A stretch of 64,000 nt of DNA from contig NZ_JACHMS010000001.1 of assembly GCF_014205055.1 (NCBI RefSeq), forward strand, positions 6,324,001-6,388,000, given 5' to 3'. A program made the translations under genes and the position numbers. Of the stretch, positions 8,847 through 16,999 are shown piece after piece. Source of the stretch: Streptomyces luteogriseus (GTDB lineage: Bacteria > Actinomycetota > Actinomycetes > Streptomycetales > Streptomycetaceae). How positions within the stretch are numbered: the first letter of the stretch is position 1; each line of letters opens with the position of its first letter. Below the pieces are notes generated by a model. The model saw nothing but the letters and a program-made list of their open reading frames with translations, did no database searches and was not told the origin of the DNA.

Positions 8847-9635
8847 TCAGCCGCGCACGCCGCACAGGTGCAGCAGCGCGGCCACCCCGCGGTACGGATC
8901 GGTCCGCCCGGCCTTCTCCTCCACCGCGAGCAGCGTCTCCACGTCGGCCGGGGCCTCGGCGCCGTCCGCCGCCGTGTCGGTGAACACCCGCACCCCGTAC
9001 CAGGCGTGCAGCGGCGCCCCGATCCCGGCGAGCGTCGATGTCAGGTCCTTCAGCCGGTCGGCCCGTACGTCGAGCCCCAGCCGGTTGCGGTAGGAGACGG
9101 TGTCGAAGGCCGCCAGCGCCCCGGACCAGTCACCGGACAGGCCCGGCCGGATCGCGAGCGCGTCCCCGTTGCGCACGAGCAGGGACAGCAGACCGCCCGG
9201 CGCGAGCATCCGGGCGAGGCCCGCCAGCAGCGGGTCGGGCTCCTCGACGTACATCAGGACGCCGTGGCACAGCACCACGTCGAAACTGCCCGGCAGGAAG
9301 TGCACACCGGTGTCCCGGCCGTCGCCCTCGATGATCCGCATCCGCTCCCGGATGCCCTCCGGCTCCCCGGCGAGGGACTCCCGGGCCACGGCGACCATCG
9401 TCGCGTCCTGCTCCAGACCGGTCACCTGGTGACCGGCGCGGGCCAGCCGCAGGGCCTGGGTGCCCTGGCCCATCCCCACGTCCAGCACCCGCAGGCGCCG
9501 GCCGACCGGGAACCGGCCGACTATCTGCTCGTCCAGCTGGCGGGTCACCAGCTCCTGGCGGACGACATCGCGCAGCCCGCCCAGCTTGTCCAGCCAGGCA
9601 TCAGCCGCACCCCCGGAGAACGGCGTCGTGGTCAG
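8847..9635 (-). CDS. SAM-dependent methyltransferase (CmoM/SmtA-like), probable CTG start
   Basis: A Rossmann methyltransferase of 262 residues: LRVLDVGMGQGTQALRLARAGHQVTGLEQD is motif I plus strand 2, EGDGRDTGVHF motif II, FDVVLCHGVLMYVEEP motif IV and APGGLLSLLVRN the post-motif. This layout resembles CmoM, which methylates carboxymethoxyuridine in tRNA; the substrate here is inferred only. The reading frame continues in good coding sequence (PFSGGAADAWLDKLGGLRDVVRQEL) upstream of the first conventional start, GTG at 9548. No ATG, GTG or TTG lies before the next stop, but a CTG overlaps the stop of the upstream gene as CTGA with GGAGAG in front. I therefore place the start there, coupled to the DUF3043 gene. 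Confidence 0.75.
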   Translation of the reverse strand: MTTTPFSGGAADAWLDKLGGLRDVVRQELVTRQLDEQIVGRFPVGRRLRVLDVGMGQGTQALRLARAGHQVTGLEQDATMVAVARESLAGEPEGIRERMRIIEGDGRDTGVHFLPGSFDVVLCHGVLMYVEEPDPLLAGLARMLAPGGLLSLLVRNGDALAIRPGLSGDWSGALAAFDTVSYRNRLGLDVRADRLKDLTSTLAGIGAPLHAWYGVRVFTDTAADGAEAPADVETLLAVEEKAGRTDPYRGVAALLHLCGVRG

Positions 9636-10231
9636 GGCCGCTCTCCGCGCTTGACCTGCGGCTTCGGCAGTCGGAGCCGGCGCATCTGGAGGGAGCGCAT
9701 CAGGGCGTAGGCGACGGCGCCGCGCTTGTTCTCACCCGCGAAGCGCTCGTTCAGCTGCTTCTTCAGACGGAAGGACGTGACGAACGAGTCGAGCACGATC
9801 AGCACGATCACCACGAGCCACAGCAGCAGCGCGACGTTCTGCAGCGAGGCCACCCGCACCATGCTCAGCACGAGGATGACCACGGCCATCGGCAGGAAGA
9901 ACTCCGCGATGTTGAACCGGGAGTCGACGAAGTCGCGCGCGAACCGGCGGACCGGTCCCTTGTCACGCGCGGGCAGATACCGCTCGTCGCCGCTCGCCAG
10001 CGCCTGGCGCTGCCGTTCCATCGCGGTACGGCGCTCCTCGCGCTGTCGCTTGGCGGCCTCCTTGCGCGTCATCGACGTGTTGGCCACGCTGCGGCGCGAG
10101 GACTGTGCCTGGCTGCGCTTGGGCGTGGGGCGGCCCTTGGGGGCCTCGGGGTGACGGGGCTGACTGGAGTCGGTCACCGGCGCCTTGTCGGCGTCCTGGG
10201 CCTTCTCATCCTTCGCACGGCTACGGAACAC
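9632..10231 (-). CDS. DUF3043 membrane protein
   Basis: 199 residues from GTG. The N-terminal 100 residues are very basic and disordered (KGRPTPKRSQAQSS, then TRKEAAKRQREERRTAMERQRQAL, a helical stretch). Next come ARDKGPVRRFARDFVDSRFNIAEFFLPMAVVILVLSMV and a second hydrophobic segment (NVALLLWLVVIVLIVLDSFVTSF), so two membrane passes, and a basic tail. This is the actinobacterial DUF3043 family, of unknown role, also found near cobT in mycobacteria. Start chosen because VFRSRAKDEKA is the usual beginning. Its stop overlaps the start of the methyltransferase gene by 4 bases. Confidence 0.85.
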   Translation of the reverse strand: MFRSRAKDEKAQDADKAPVTDSSQPRHPEAPKGRPTPKRSQAQSSRRSVANTSMTRKEAAKRQREERRTAMERQRQALASGDERYLPARDKGPVRRFARDFVDSRFNIAEFFLPMAVVILVLSMVRVASLQNVALLLWLVVIVLIVLDSFVTSFRLKKQLNERFAGENKRGAVAYALMRSLQMRRLRLPKPQVKRGERP

Positions 10232-10535
10232 AAAACCCAAGGGTAAGGGCTTCCGGGCATGGACCCCAGCCCCGTGGGGAACGATCCGGCAACACCAGTC
10301 GTCAGTAAGGGGACAGAGGGGACGTTGTGTACGCCTCCGGATCTTTCCGGGGTGCACGGCTCCGGTGACCCCGGGGACCACCTACTCCCTACGCCGGAGC
10401 GGGAGCGTACGCAGTCGTCCTTGGGGATGAGCGCATCCGTCCCCGAACAGTGCGGTAATGGATGCAGGGCCCGTACTGTGGGTTCTGTCGCAGGAGCAGC
10501 TGCCGGAGTCGGTCAGAAGGGGGCGCGCGAAGCCC
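10232..10535. other. Intergenic region between DUF3043 gene and pspA
   Basis: These 304 bases separate divergent genes and must carry both promoters. A TACTGT -10-like hexamer at 10474-10479 could serve pspA, although no good -35 accompanies it. An inverted pair CCGGGGT/ACCCCGG flanks 10345-10375. I see no coding frame with a ribosome site other than a short N-terminal extension of pspA that I reject. Confidence 0.45.
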
Positions 10536-11333
10536 ATGAGCGGTGTCATGAAGCGTATGGGGATGATCTTCCGCGCGAAGGCGAACAAGGCCCTTGACCG
10601 GGCCGAGGACCCGCGCGAGACCCTCGATTACTCGTATCAGAAGCAGCTCGAGCTGCTCCAGAAGGTCCGCCGCGGCGTCGCCGACGTGGCGACCAGCCGC
10701 AAGCGCCTGGAACTCCAGCTGAACCAGTTGCAGTCGCAGTCCGGCAAGCTCGAGGACCAGGGCCGCAAGGCGCTCGCGCTGGGCCGTGAGGACCTGGCCC
10801 GGGAAGCGCTGTCCCGCCGCGCCGCCCTCCAGCAGCAGGTGACCGACCTGGAGACCCAGCACGCGACGCTCCAGGGCGAGGAGGAGAAGCTCACCCTCGC
10901 GGCCCAGCGGCTCCAGGCCAAGGTCGACGCCTTCCGCACGAAGAAGGAGACGATCAAGGCGACGTACACGGCGGCGCAGGCACAGACCCGGATCGGCGAG
11001 GCCTTCTCCGGCATCTCCGAGGAGATGGGCGACGTCGGCCTGGCGATCCAGCGCGCCGAGGACAAGACGGCCCAGCTCCAGGCCCGCGCCGGCGCGATCG
11101 ACGAGCTGCTCGCCTCCGGCGCCCTCGACGACCCCTCCGGGATGCACAAGGACGACATCCAGGCCGAGCTGGACCGGCTCTCCGGTGGTACGGATGTAGA
11201 GCTGGAACTGCAGCGCATGAAGGCCGAACTGGCCGGAGGCTCGGGCAGCGGGCAGCAGGCCATCGAGGGCGGCGCGAACGGGCAGCAGTCCCAGCAGCAG
11301 CCGCAGGACACTCCGCGCTTCGACAAGCAGTAG
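10536..11333 (+). CDS. pspA: PspA/IM30 family membrane-stress protein
   Basis: 265 residues, nearly all alpha-helical coiled coil, with the PspA N-terminal amphipathic helix (MKRMGMIFRAKANKALDRAEDPRETLDYSYQKQLELLQ). Long Gln/Leu/Glu heptads run from about residue 40 to 200, and the tail is Gln/Gly-rich and flexible. ESCRT-III-fold proteins of this group bind stressed inner membranes and maintain their integrity. The next gene encodes the small PspA partner. The ATG that gives MSGVMKRMG was chosen; the AAGGGGG upstream is 12 to 14 bases away, so the second ATG (10548) is a possible alternative. Confidence 0.93.
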   Translation: MSGVMKRMGMIFRAKANKALDRAEDPRETLDYSYQKQLELLQKVRRGVADVATSRKRLELQLNQLQSQSGKLEDQGRKALALGREDLAREALSRRAALQQQVTDLETQHATLQGEEEKLTLAAQRLQAKVDAFRTKKETIKATYTAAQAQTRIGEAFSGISEEMGDVGLAIQRAEDKTAQLQARAGAIDELLASGALDDPSGMHKDDIQAELDRLSGGTDVELELQRMKAELAGGSGSGQQAIEGGANGQQSQQQPQDTPRFDKQ

Positions 11334-11356
11334 GGGTCCACGCCTAGGAGGGCGAC

Positions 11357-11635
11357 ATGATCGTACGGATCATGGGGGAGGGCCAGGTGAGCCTGGCCGA
11401 CGGCCACCTCGCCGAGCTGAACAAGCTGGACGACGAACTCCTGTCGGAAATGGAGAACGGCGACGGTCCCGGCTTCCGCCGCACCCTCCAGGCCCTCCTG
11501 GCCCGGGTCCGCGACCTGGGCGACCCCCTACCGGACGACTCCCTGGAGCCGTCGGAACTGATCCTGCCGTCTCCCGACGCGACGTTGGAGGAAGTCCGGG
11601 AGCTCCTCAGCGACGACGGCTTGATTCCGGGCTGA
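11357..11635 (+). CDS. PspA-associated protein PspAA
   Basis: 92 residues matching PspAA: MIVRIMGEGQVSLADGHLAELNKLDDELLSEME at the start and PSPDATLEEVRELLSDDGLIPG at the end. This small acidic domain accompanies actinobacterial and archaeal PspA and is thought to modulate it or connect it to a membrane partner. An AGGAGG site lies just ahead of the ATG, and the gene is 23 bases downstream of pspA, so the two are surely co-transcribed. Confidence 0.9.
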   Translation: MIVRIMGEGQVSLADGHLAELNKLDDELLSEMENGDGPGFRRTLQALLARVRDLGDPLPDDSLEPSELILPSPDATLEEVRELLSDDGLIPG

Positions 11636-11706
11636 GACCGGGCACCCATGGGCGGGCCGACAGGGGGCTGGGGGCACCGCCCCCCGCCCGGCTACCGTAA
11701 ACAGCC

Positions 11707-12924
11707 GTGAGCACCCTCGCGCGGGCCCGATGTCAGGCCAAGGCGCACCCCCTGGCCATGGACGCCGTCCTCGCCGCCGCCGTCCTGGTCTGCATGGTCG
11801 CCGGGTCGTTCGTGGAACCCCGGCACCGCGACAGCGTCAGCTGGGTCCTGCGCACCCCCGATCTCCTCAGCCTCCTCCTCATGACCCTCGGCGCGGTGGC
11901 CCTGGTCTTCCGCCGCCGCGCCCCCATGGCGGTCCTCGCCCTCACGGGCACGCTGTCCGTCATCGAGTCCCTCACCGGCGACCCCCGCACCCCCGTCGCG
12001 ATGTCCGCGGTGATCGCCCTCTACACCGTCGCCTCCACCACCGACCGCCCCACCACCTGGCGGGTCGGCCTGCTCACGATGACCGTGCTGACCGGCACCG
12101 CCATGGCCGCCGGGCCGCTGCCCTGGTACGCCCAGGAGAACCTCGGCATCTTCGCCTGGACCGGTATCGGCGCCACCGCCGGTGACGCCGTCCGCAGCCG
12201 CCGCGCCTTCGTCCAGGCCATCCGGGAACGCGCGGAACGGGCCGAGCGCACCCGCGAGGAGGAGGCCCGCCGCAGGGTCGCCGAGGAACGCCTGCGCATC
12301 GCCCGGGACCTGCACGACGTGGTCGCCCACCACATCGCCCTGGTCAACGTGCAGGCCGGGGTCGCCGCCCACGTCATGGACAAGCGGCCCGACCAGGCCA
12401 AGGAGGCACTCGGGCACGTCCGCGAGGCCAGCCGCTCCGCGCTCAACGAGCTCCGCGCCACCGTCGGCCTGCTCCGGCAGTCCGGCGACCCGGAGGCCCC
12501 CACCGAACCCGCTCCGGGCCTGGACCGCCTCGACGAACTCACCGGCACCTTCCGCAGCGCCGGACTGCACGTCGAGGTCGCCCGGGCAGACCAGGGCACC
12601 ACCCTCCCCGCCGCCGTCGACCTGGCCGCCTACCGGATCATCCAGGAGGCCCTCACCAACGTGCAGAAGCACGCCGGGCCCCAGGCCAAGGCCGAGGTCA
12701 GCGTCGTACGCGTCGGACCGAACATCGAGATCACCGTGCTCGACGACGGCAGCGGCGAGAACGAGACCCAGGACGGCGGCGGCCACGGACTGCTCGGCAT
12801 GCGCGAGCGCGTCAGCGCCCTGCGCGGCACCCTCACCACCGGTCCCCGCTACGGCGGCGGCTTCCGCGTCCATGCGATCCTGCCGCTCAAGAGCCGCACA
12901 CCGACCGGGGAGGACCCCGCATGA
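11707..12924 (+). CDS. Two-component sensor histidine kinase (HisKA_3 type)
   Basis: 405 residues. Four to five hydrophobic segments (about residues 18-150) form the membrane sensor with little extracellular material. The dimerisation/phosphoacceptor box follows: RLRIARDLHDVVAHHIALVNVQAG, with His in RDLHD. The ATPase domain has the N-box IIQEALTNVQKHAG, the DDGSG G1 box and GGHGLLGMRERV G2 box. It belongs to the LiaS/DesK-like kinases that pair with LuxR-type regulators. It overlaps the regulator gene by 4 bases (ATGA). Being next to pspA and before an RND transporter, it may sense envelope or drug stress, which is inference. Confidence 0.9.
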   Translation: MSTLARARCQAKAHPLAMDAVLAAAVLVCMVAGSFVEPRHRDSVSWVLRTPDLLSLLLMTLGAVALVFRRRAPMAVLALTGTLSVIESLTGDPRTPVAMSAVIALYTVASTTDRPTTWRVGLLTMTVLTGTAMAAGPLPWYAQENLGIFAWTGIGATAGDAVRSRRAFVQAIRERAERAERTREEEARRRVAEERLRIARDLHDVVAHHIALVNVQAGVAAHVMDKRPDQAKEALGHVREASRSALNELRATVGLLRQSGDPEAPTEPAPGLDRLDELTGTFRSAGLHVEVARADQGTTLPAAVDLAAYRIIQEALTNVQKHAGPQAKAEVSVVRVGPNIEITVLDDGSGENETQDGGGHGLLGMRERVSALRGTLTTGPRYGGGFRVHAILPLKSRTPTGEDPA

Positions 12925-13604
12925 CCATCCGTGTCCTGCTCGCCGACGACCAGGCGCTGCTGCGCAGCGCCTTTCGCGTGCTCGTCGACTCCGAGCCCGA
13001 CATGGAGGTGGTCGGCGAGGCCTCCGACGGCGCGGAAGCGGTCCGGCTGACGAAGGAGCAGCGCGCCGACGTCGTGCTCATGGACATCCGCATGCCCGGC
13101 ACCGACGGTCTCGCCGCGACCCGCATGATCAGCGCCGACCCCGACCTCTCCGACGTCCGGGTGGTCATCCTCACGACGTTCGAGGTCGACGACTACGTCG
13201 TGCAGTCGCTGCGGGCGGGCGCCTCCGGCTTCCTCGGCAAGGGCTCCGAGCCGGAGGAACTGCTGACCGCCATCCGTATCGCGGCCGGCGGCCAGGCCCT
13301 GCTCTCCCCGGCGGCCACCACCGGCCTGATCGCCCGGTTCCTCGCCACGGACGACCCGGCCGACGGCGACCGCGACCCGGCCCGCGGCGAACGGCTCGAC
13401 TCGCTCACCGTCCGGGAGCGCGAAGTGCTGGTCCAGGTCGCCGGCGGGCACTCCAACGACGAGATCGCCGAGCGCCTCGAAGTGAGTCCGCTGACCGTGA
13501 AGACGCACGTCAACCGGGCCATGGCCAAGCTGGGCGCCCGGGACCGCGCCCAGCTCGTCGTCACCGCGTACGAATCGGGTCTGGTACGTCCAAGGGTGGA
13601 GTGA
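12921..13604 (+). CDS. NarL/LuxR-family response regulator
   Basis: 227 residues. Receiver domain residues 1-120 with acidic pair D9/D10, phosphoacceptor D55 in VVLMDIRMPG, Thr in ILTTFE and Lys in FLGKGSEPEEL. A linker precedes a LuxR helix-turn-helix (LTVREREVLVQVAGGHSNDEIAERLEVSPLTVKTHVNRAMAKL). It is the partner of the kinase whose stop codon it overlaps. The likely targets include the transporter gene 157 bases downstream, but no operator repeat was recognised. Confidence 0.93.
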   Translation: MTIRVLLADDQALLRSAFRVLVDSEPDMEVVGEASDGAEAVRLTKEQRADVVLMDIRMPGTDGLAATRMISADPDLSDVRVVILTTFEVDDYVVQSLRAGASGFLGKGSEPEELLTAIRIAAGGQALLSPAATTGLIARFLATDDPADGDRDPARGERLDSLTVREREVLVQVAGGHSNDEIAERLEVSPLTVKTHVNRAMAKLGARDRAQLVVTAYESGLVRPRVE

Positions 13605-13761
13605 GCTCGACGCGGCTGTACTGCGGCCGGAGTATGCGCCGCGTAAGGATGTGGACCTGGGGGCTACGGAACCCGGTTCCCGCATGGCTCAGGGTGTAGG
13701 GGGGCGCTGTCTGCGCGTCCGCTGCCGCTTCTGCCGCCCAACAGAAGAGAGACCCTCACCC

Positions 13762-16700
13762 ATGTCCTGGCTGTCCAGGTTCAGCCTCGCGCAACGGGCC
13801 TTGATCGGGCTGATGTCGATCATCGCGCTCGTCTTCGGGGCGATCGCGATACCCCAGCTCAAGCAGCAGCTGCTGCCCGCCATCGAACTGCCCATGGTGT
13901 CCGTACTGGCGCCGTACCCGGGCGCGTCCCCGGACGTGGTCGAGAAGCAGGTCGTCGAACCCATCGAGGACGCCCTCGAAGCCGTCGACGGCATCAGCGG
14001 CGTCACCTCCACCGCCGGCGAGGGCAACGCCGTGATCATGGCGTCCTTCGACTACGGCAACGACACCGAGCAGCTGGTCGCCGACGTCCAGCAGGCCGTC
14101 AACCGGGCCCGCGTCCAGCTCCCGGACGATGTCGACCCGCAGGTCGTCGCCGGTTCCACGGACGACATCCCCACCGTCGTCCTCGCCGTCACCTCCGGCC
14201 GGGACCAGCAGGCCCTGGCCGACCAGCTCGACAAGACCGTCGTGCCGGACCTGAAGAGCATCGACGGCGTCGGCCAGGTCACCGTCGACGGGGTCCGGGA
14301 CGTCCAGGTCACCGTCACGCCCGACGACGCGAAGCTCGCCAAGGCGGGGCTGACCTCGCTGTCCCTCTCCGAGGCGCTCAAGGCGGGCGGCGCGACCGTC
14401 CCGGCCGGCTCCTTCGACGAGGGCGGCGCCAACCGCACCGTCCAGGTCGGCGGCGGTCTCACCTCGCTGCAGCAGATCCAGGACCTGATGGTCACGGGAG
14501 AGCCCGGCAAGGGCAAGCCGGTGCGCCTCGGCGACGTGGCCAGGGTGAAGCAGCAGGAGGCTCCGGCCGACTCCATCACCCGTACCGACGGCAGGCCCAG
14601 CCTCGCCGTCGCCGTCACCATGGACCGCGACGGCAGCGCGGTCGCCATTTCCGACGCCGTCCAGGACAAGCTCCCGGACCTGCGCGAGGACCTCGGTTCG
14701 GGCGCCACCCTCACGGTCGTCAGCGACCAGGGCCCGGCGGTCTCGAAGTCCATCAAGGGCCTGACCACCGAGGGCGCGCTCGGTCTGCTCTTCGCCGTCC
14801 TGGTGATCCTGGTCTTCCTGGCCTCGGTCCGCTCGACCCTCGTGACCGCGGTGTCCATCCCGCTGTCCGTGGTCCTCGCCCTGATCGTGCTGTGGACGCG
14901 CGACCTGTCGCTGAACGTCCTCACCCTGGGCGCCCTGACCATCGCCATCGGCCGGGTCGTCGACGACTCGATCGTGGTCCTGGAGAACATCAAGCGCCAC
15001 CTCGGCTACGGCGAGGAGCGCCACTCGGCGATCCTCCAGGCCGTTCGCGAGGTCGCGGGCGCGGTGACGTCCTCGACGCTCACCACGGTCGCGGTGTTCC
15101 TGCCGATCGGCCTGGTCGGCGGCATGGTGGGCGAGCTGTTCGGCTCGTTCAGCCTGACCGTGACGGCCGCGCTGCTGGCGTCCCTCCTGGTCTCCCTGAC
15201 GGTCGTGCCGGTCCTGTCGTACTGGTTCCTGCGCCCGCCCAAGGGCACCCCCGAGGACGCGGCCGAGGCCCGCCGGCTCGCCGAGGAGAAGGAGGCCAGG
15301 AGCCGCCTCCAGCGCGTCTACGTCCCGGTCCTGCGGTTCGCGACCCGGCGCCGTCTCACCAGTGTGGCCCTCGCGATCGTCGTGCTGGTCGGCACGTCCG
15401 CCATGGCGTCGCTGCTGAAGACGAACTTCTTCGACCAGGGCGAGGTCGAGGTCCTCACCGTCAAGCAGGAGCTGAAGCCCGGCACCAGCCTGGCGGCGAC
15501 CGACGCCCAGGCGGCGAAGGTCGAGCGGCTGCTGGGCGACACCGAGGGCGTGAAGGACTACCAGGTCACCATCGGGTCGTCCGGCTTCATGGCCGCCTTC
15601 GGCGGCGGCACGGACACCAACCAGGCCTCGTACCAGGTGATGCTGGAGGACTCGGCGTCGGCCGAGGACGTCCAGGACGGCATCGAGAAGGGCCTGGCCG
15701 GGCTGAAGGGCATCGGCACGACCACCATCACCGCCGGCGACGGATTCGGCGCCCAGGACCTCAGTGTCGTGGTCAAGGCCGCCGACGCCGACGTGCTGCG
15801 TACGGCGTCCGAGGAGGTCCGCAGGACGGTCGCCTCGCTCGACGACGTCACGGACGTCAGCAGCGACCTGTCGCAGAGCGTGCCACGCATCTCGGTGAAG
15901 GCCAACGACAAGGCGGCCGCGGCCGGTTTCAACGACCAGACCCTCGGCGGCGCCGTCGCCCAGGCCGTCCGCGGCACCACCGCGGCCCAGGCGGTCCTGG
16001 ACGACACCGAGCGCGACGTCGTCATCCGCTCGGCGAAGCCCGCCAAGACCCTGAAGCAGCTTCAGGACCTGCGCCTGGGCGGCACGGTGAGGCTCGGCGA
16101 CATCGCCACCGTCGAGGTGGTCGACGGTCCGGTCTCCATGACCCGCATCGACGGCCAGCGCGCGGCCACCGTCACCGCGAAGCCGACCGGCGACAACACC
16201 GGCGCGGTCAGCACCCAGCTCCAGTCGAAGATCAGCGCGCTGAAGCTCCCGGACGGCGCCACGGCGTCGATCGGCGGTGTCTCCGAGGACCAGGACGAGG
16301 CGTTCGTCAACCTGGGCCTGGCGATGCTGGCGGCCATCGCGATCGTCTTCATGCTGCTGGTCGGCACCTTCCGGTCGCTGGTCCAGCCGCTGATCCTGCT
16401 GGTCTCCATCCCGTTCGCCGCCACCGGCGCGATCGGCCTGCTGGTCGCCACCGGCACCCCGATGGGCGTCCCGGCCATGATCGGCATGCTGATGCTGATC
16501 GGCATCGTGGTGACGAACGCGATCGTGCTGATCGACCTGATCAACCAGTACCGCAAGCAGGGCCATGGCGTCGTCGAGGCGGTGATCGAGGGCGGCCGGC
16601 ACCGGCTGCGCCCGATCCTCATGACCGCCCTGGCGACGATCTTCGCCCTGCTGCCGATGGCCCTCGGCATCACCGGCGAGGGCGGCTTCATCGCCCAGCC

Positions 16701-16881
16701 GCTGGCCGTGGTCGTGATCGGCGGTCTGGTCACGTCGACACTGCTGACGCTGCTGCTCGTCCCGACGCTCTACGCGATGGTCGAGCTCCGCAAGGAGCGC
16801 CGGGCGAAGAAGCGCGCCGCGAAGAAGGGCCTCCCGGCCCAGCACACGGACGCGACGGAGCCGGAGCACGCGAGCGCGTGA
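13762..16881 (+). CDS. AcrB-family RND efflux transporter
   Basis: 1039 residues with typical RND architecture: a first helix (RALIGLMSIIALVFGAIAIPQLKQQLLPAIELP), a large porter domain starting with PYPGASPDVVEKQVVEPIEDAL, five helices including the proton-relay motif IGRVVDDSIVVLENIKRHL, a second porter domain, and the final helix bundle (GTPMGVPAMIGMLMLIGIVVTNAIVLIDLINQYR). The two Asp of the relay are present. The proton-driven pump should export amphipathic compounds. No adaptor or outer-membrane gene accompanies it, as expected in a monoderm. Start chosen at MSWLSRFSLAQ. A strong terminator follows. Confidence 0.93.
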   Translation: MSWLSRFSLAQRALIGLMSIIALVFGAIAIPQLKQQLLPAIELPMVSVLAPYPGASPDVVEKQVVEPIEDALEAVDGISGVTSTAGEGNAVIMASFDYGNDTEQLVADVQQAVNRARVQLPDDVDPQVVAGSTDDIPTVVLAVTSGRDQQALADQLDKTVVPDLKSIDGVGQVTVDGVRDVQVTVTPDDAKLAKAGLTSLSLSEALKAGGATVPAGSFDEGGANRTVQVGGGLTSLQQIQDLMVTGEPGKGKPVRLGDVARVKQQEAPADSITRTDGRPSLAVAVTMDRDGSAVAISDAVQDKLPDLREDLGSGATLTVVSDQGPAVSKSIKGLTTEGALGLLFAVLVILVFLASVRSTLVTAVSIPLSVVLALIVLWTRDLSLNVLTLGALTIAIGRVVDDSIVVLENIKRHLGYGEERHSAILQAVREVAGAVTSSTLTTVAVFLPIGLVGGMVGELFGSFSLTVTAALLASLLVSLTVVPVLSYWFLRPPKGTPEDAAEARRLAEEKEARSRLQRVYVPVLRFATRRRLTSVALAIVVLVGTSAMASLLKTNFFDQGEVEVLTVKQELKPGTSLAATDAQAAKVERLLGDTEGVKDYQVTIGSSGFMAAFGGGTDTNQASYQVMLEDSASAEDVQDGIEKGLAGLKGIGTTTITAGDGFGAQDLSVVVKAADADVLRTASEEVRRTVASLDDVTDVSSDLSQSVPRISVKANDKAAAAGFNDQTLGGAVAQAVRGTTAAQAVLDDTERDVVIRSAKPAKTLKQLQDLRLGGTVRLGDIATVEVVDGPVSMTRIDGQRAATVTAKPTGDNTGAVSTQLQSKISALKLPDGATASIGGVSEDQDEAFVNLGLAMLAAIAIVFMLLVGTFRSLVQPLILLVSIPFAATGAIGLLVATGTPMGVPAMIGMLMLIGIVVTNAIVLIDLINQYRKQGHGVVEAVIEGGRHRLRPILMTALATIFALLPMALGITGEGGFIAQPLAVVVIGGLVTSTLLTLLLVPTLYAMVELRKERRAKKRAAKKGLPAQHTDATEPEHASA

Positions 16882-16892
16882 CGGCCTGACCC

Positions 16893-16940
16893 GGCGGCGG
16901 CCGGGCACCGGACCTCCCCGTCCCGTGCCCGGCCGCCGCC
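16893..16940 (+). terminator. Rho-independent-type hairpin after the RND gene
   Basis: A perfect 16-bp inverted repeat (arms 16893-16908 and 16925-16940, GGCGGCGGCCGGGCAC and its complement) with a 16-base loop, followed by TTGTCC rather than a long T run, as is usual in Streptomyces. It should isolate the kinase gene that follows. Confidence 0.8.
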
Positions 16941-16999
16941 TTGTCCCGTTCCGTATCCTGTGGCCCTCGAACGGCTTTACGGGGGAAGGGGATTGGGGC

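Noticed and set aside
10458..10535. N-terminal extension of PspA from an upstream ATG
   Set aside because: The extra 26 residues do not resemble PspA and the frame covers the putative promoter.
13756..16908. 1050-codon open frame antisense to the RND transporter
   Set aside because: It is rich in Arg, Asp and Gly without any domain, and mirrors the codon bias of the transporter; a shadow frame in high-GC DNA.
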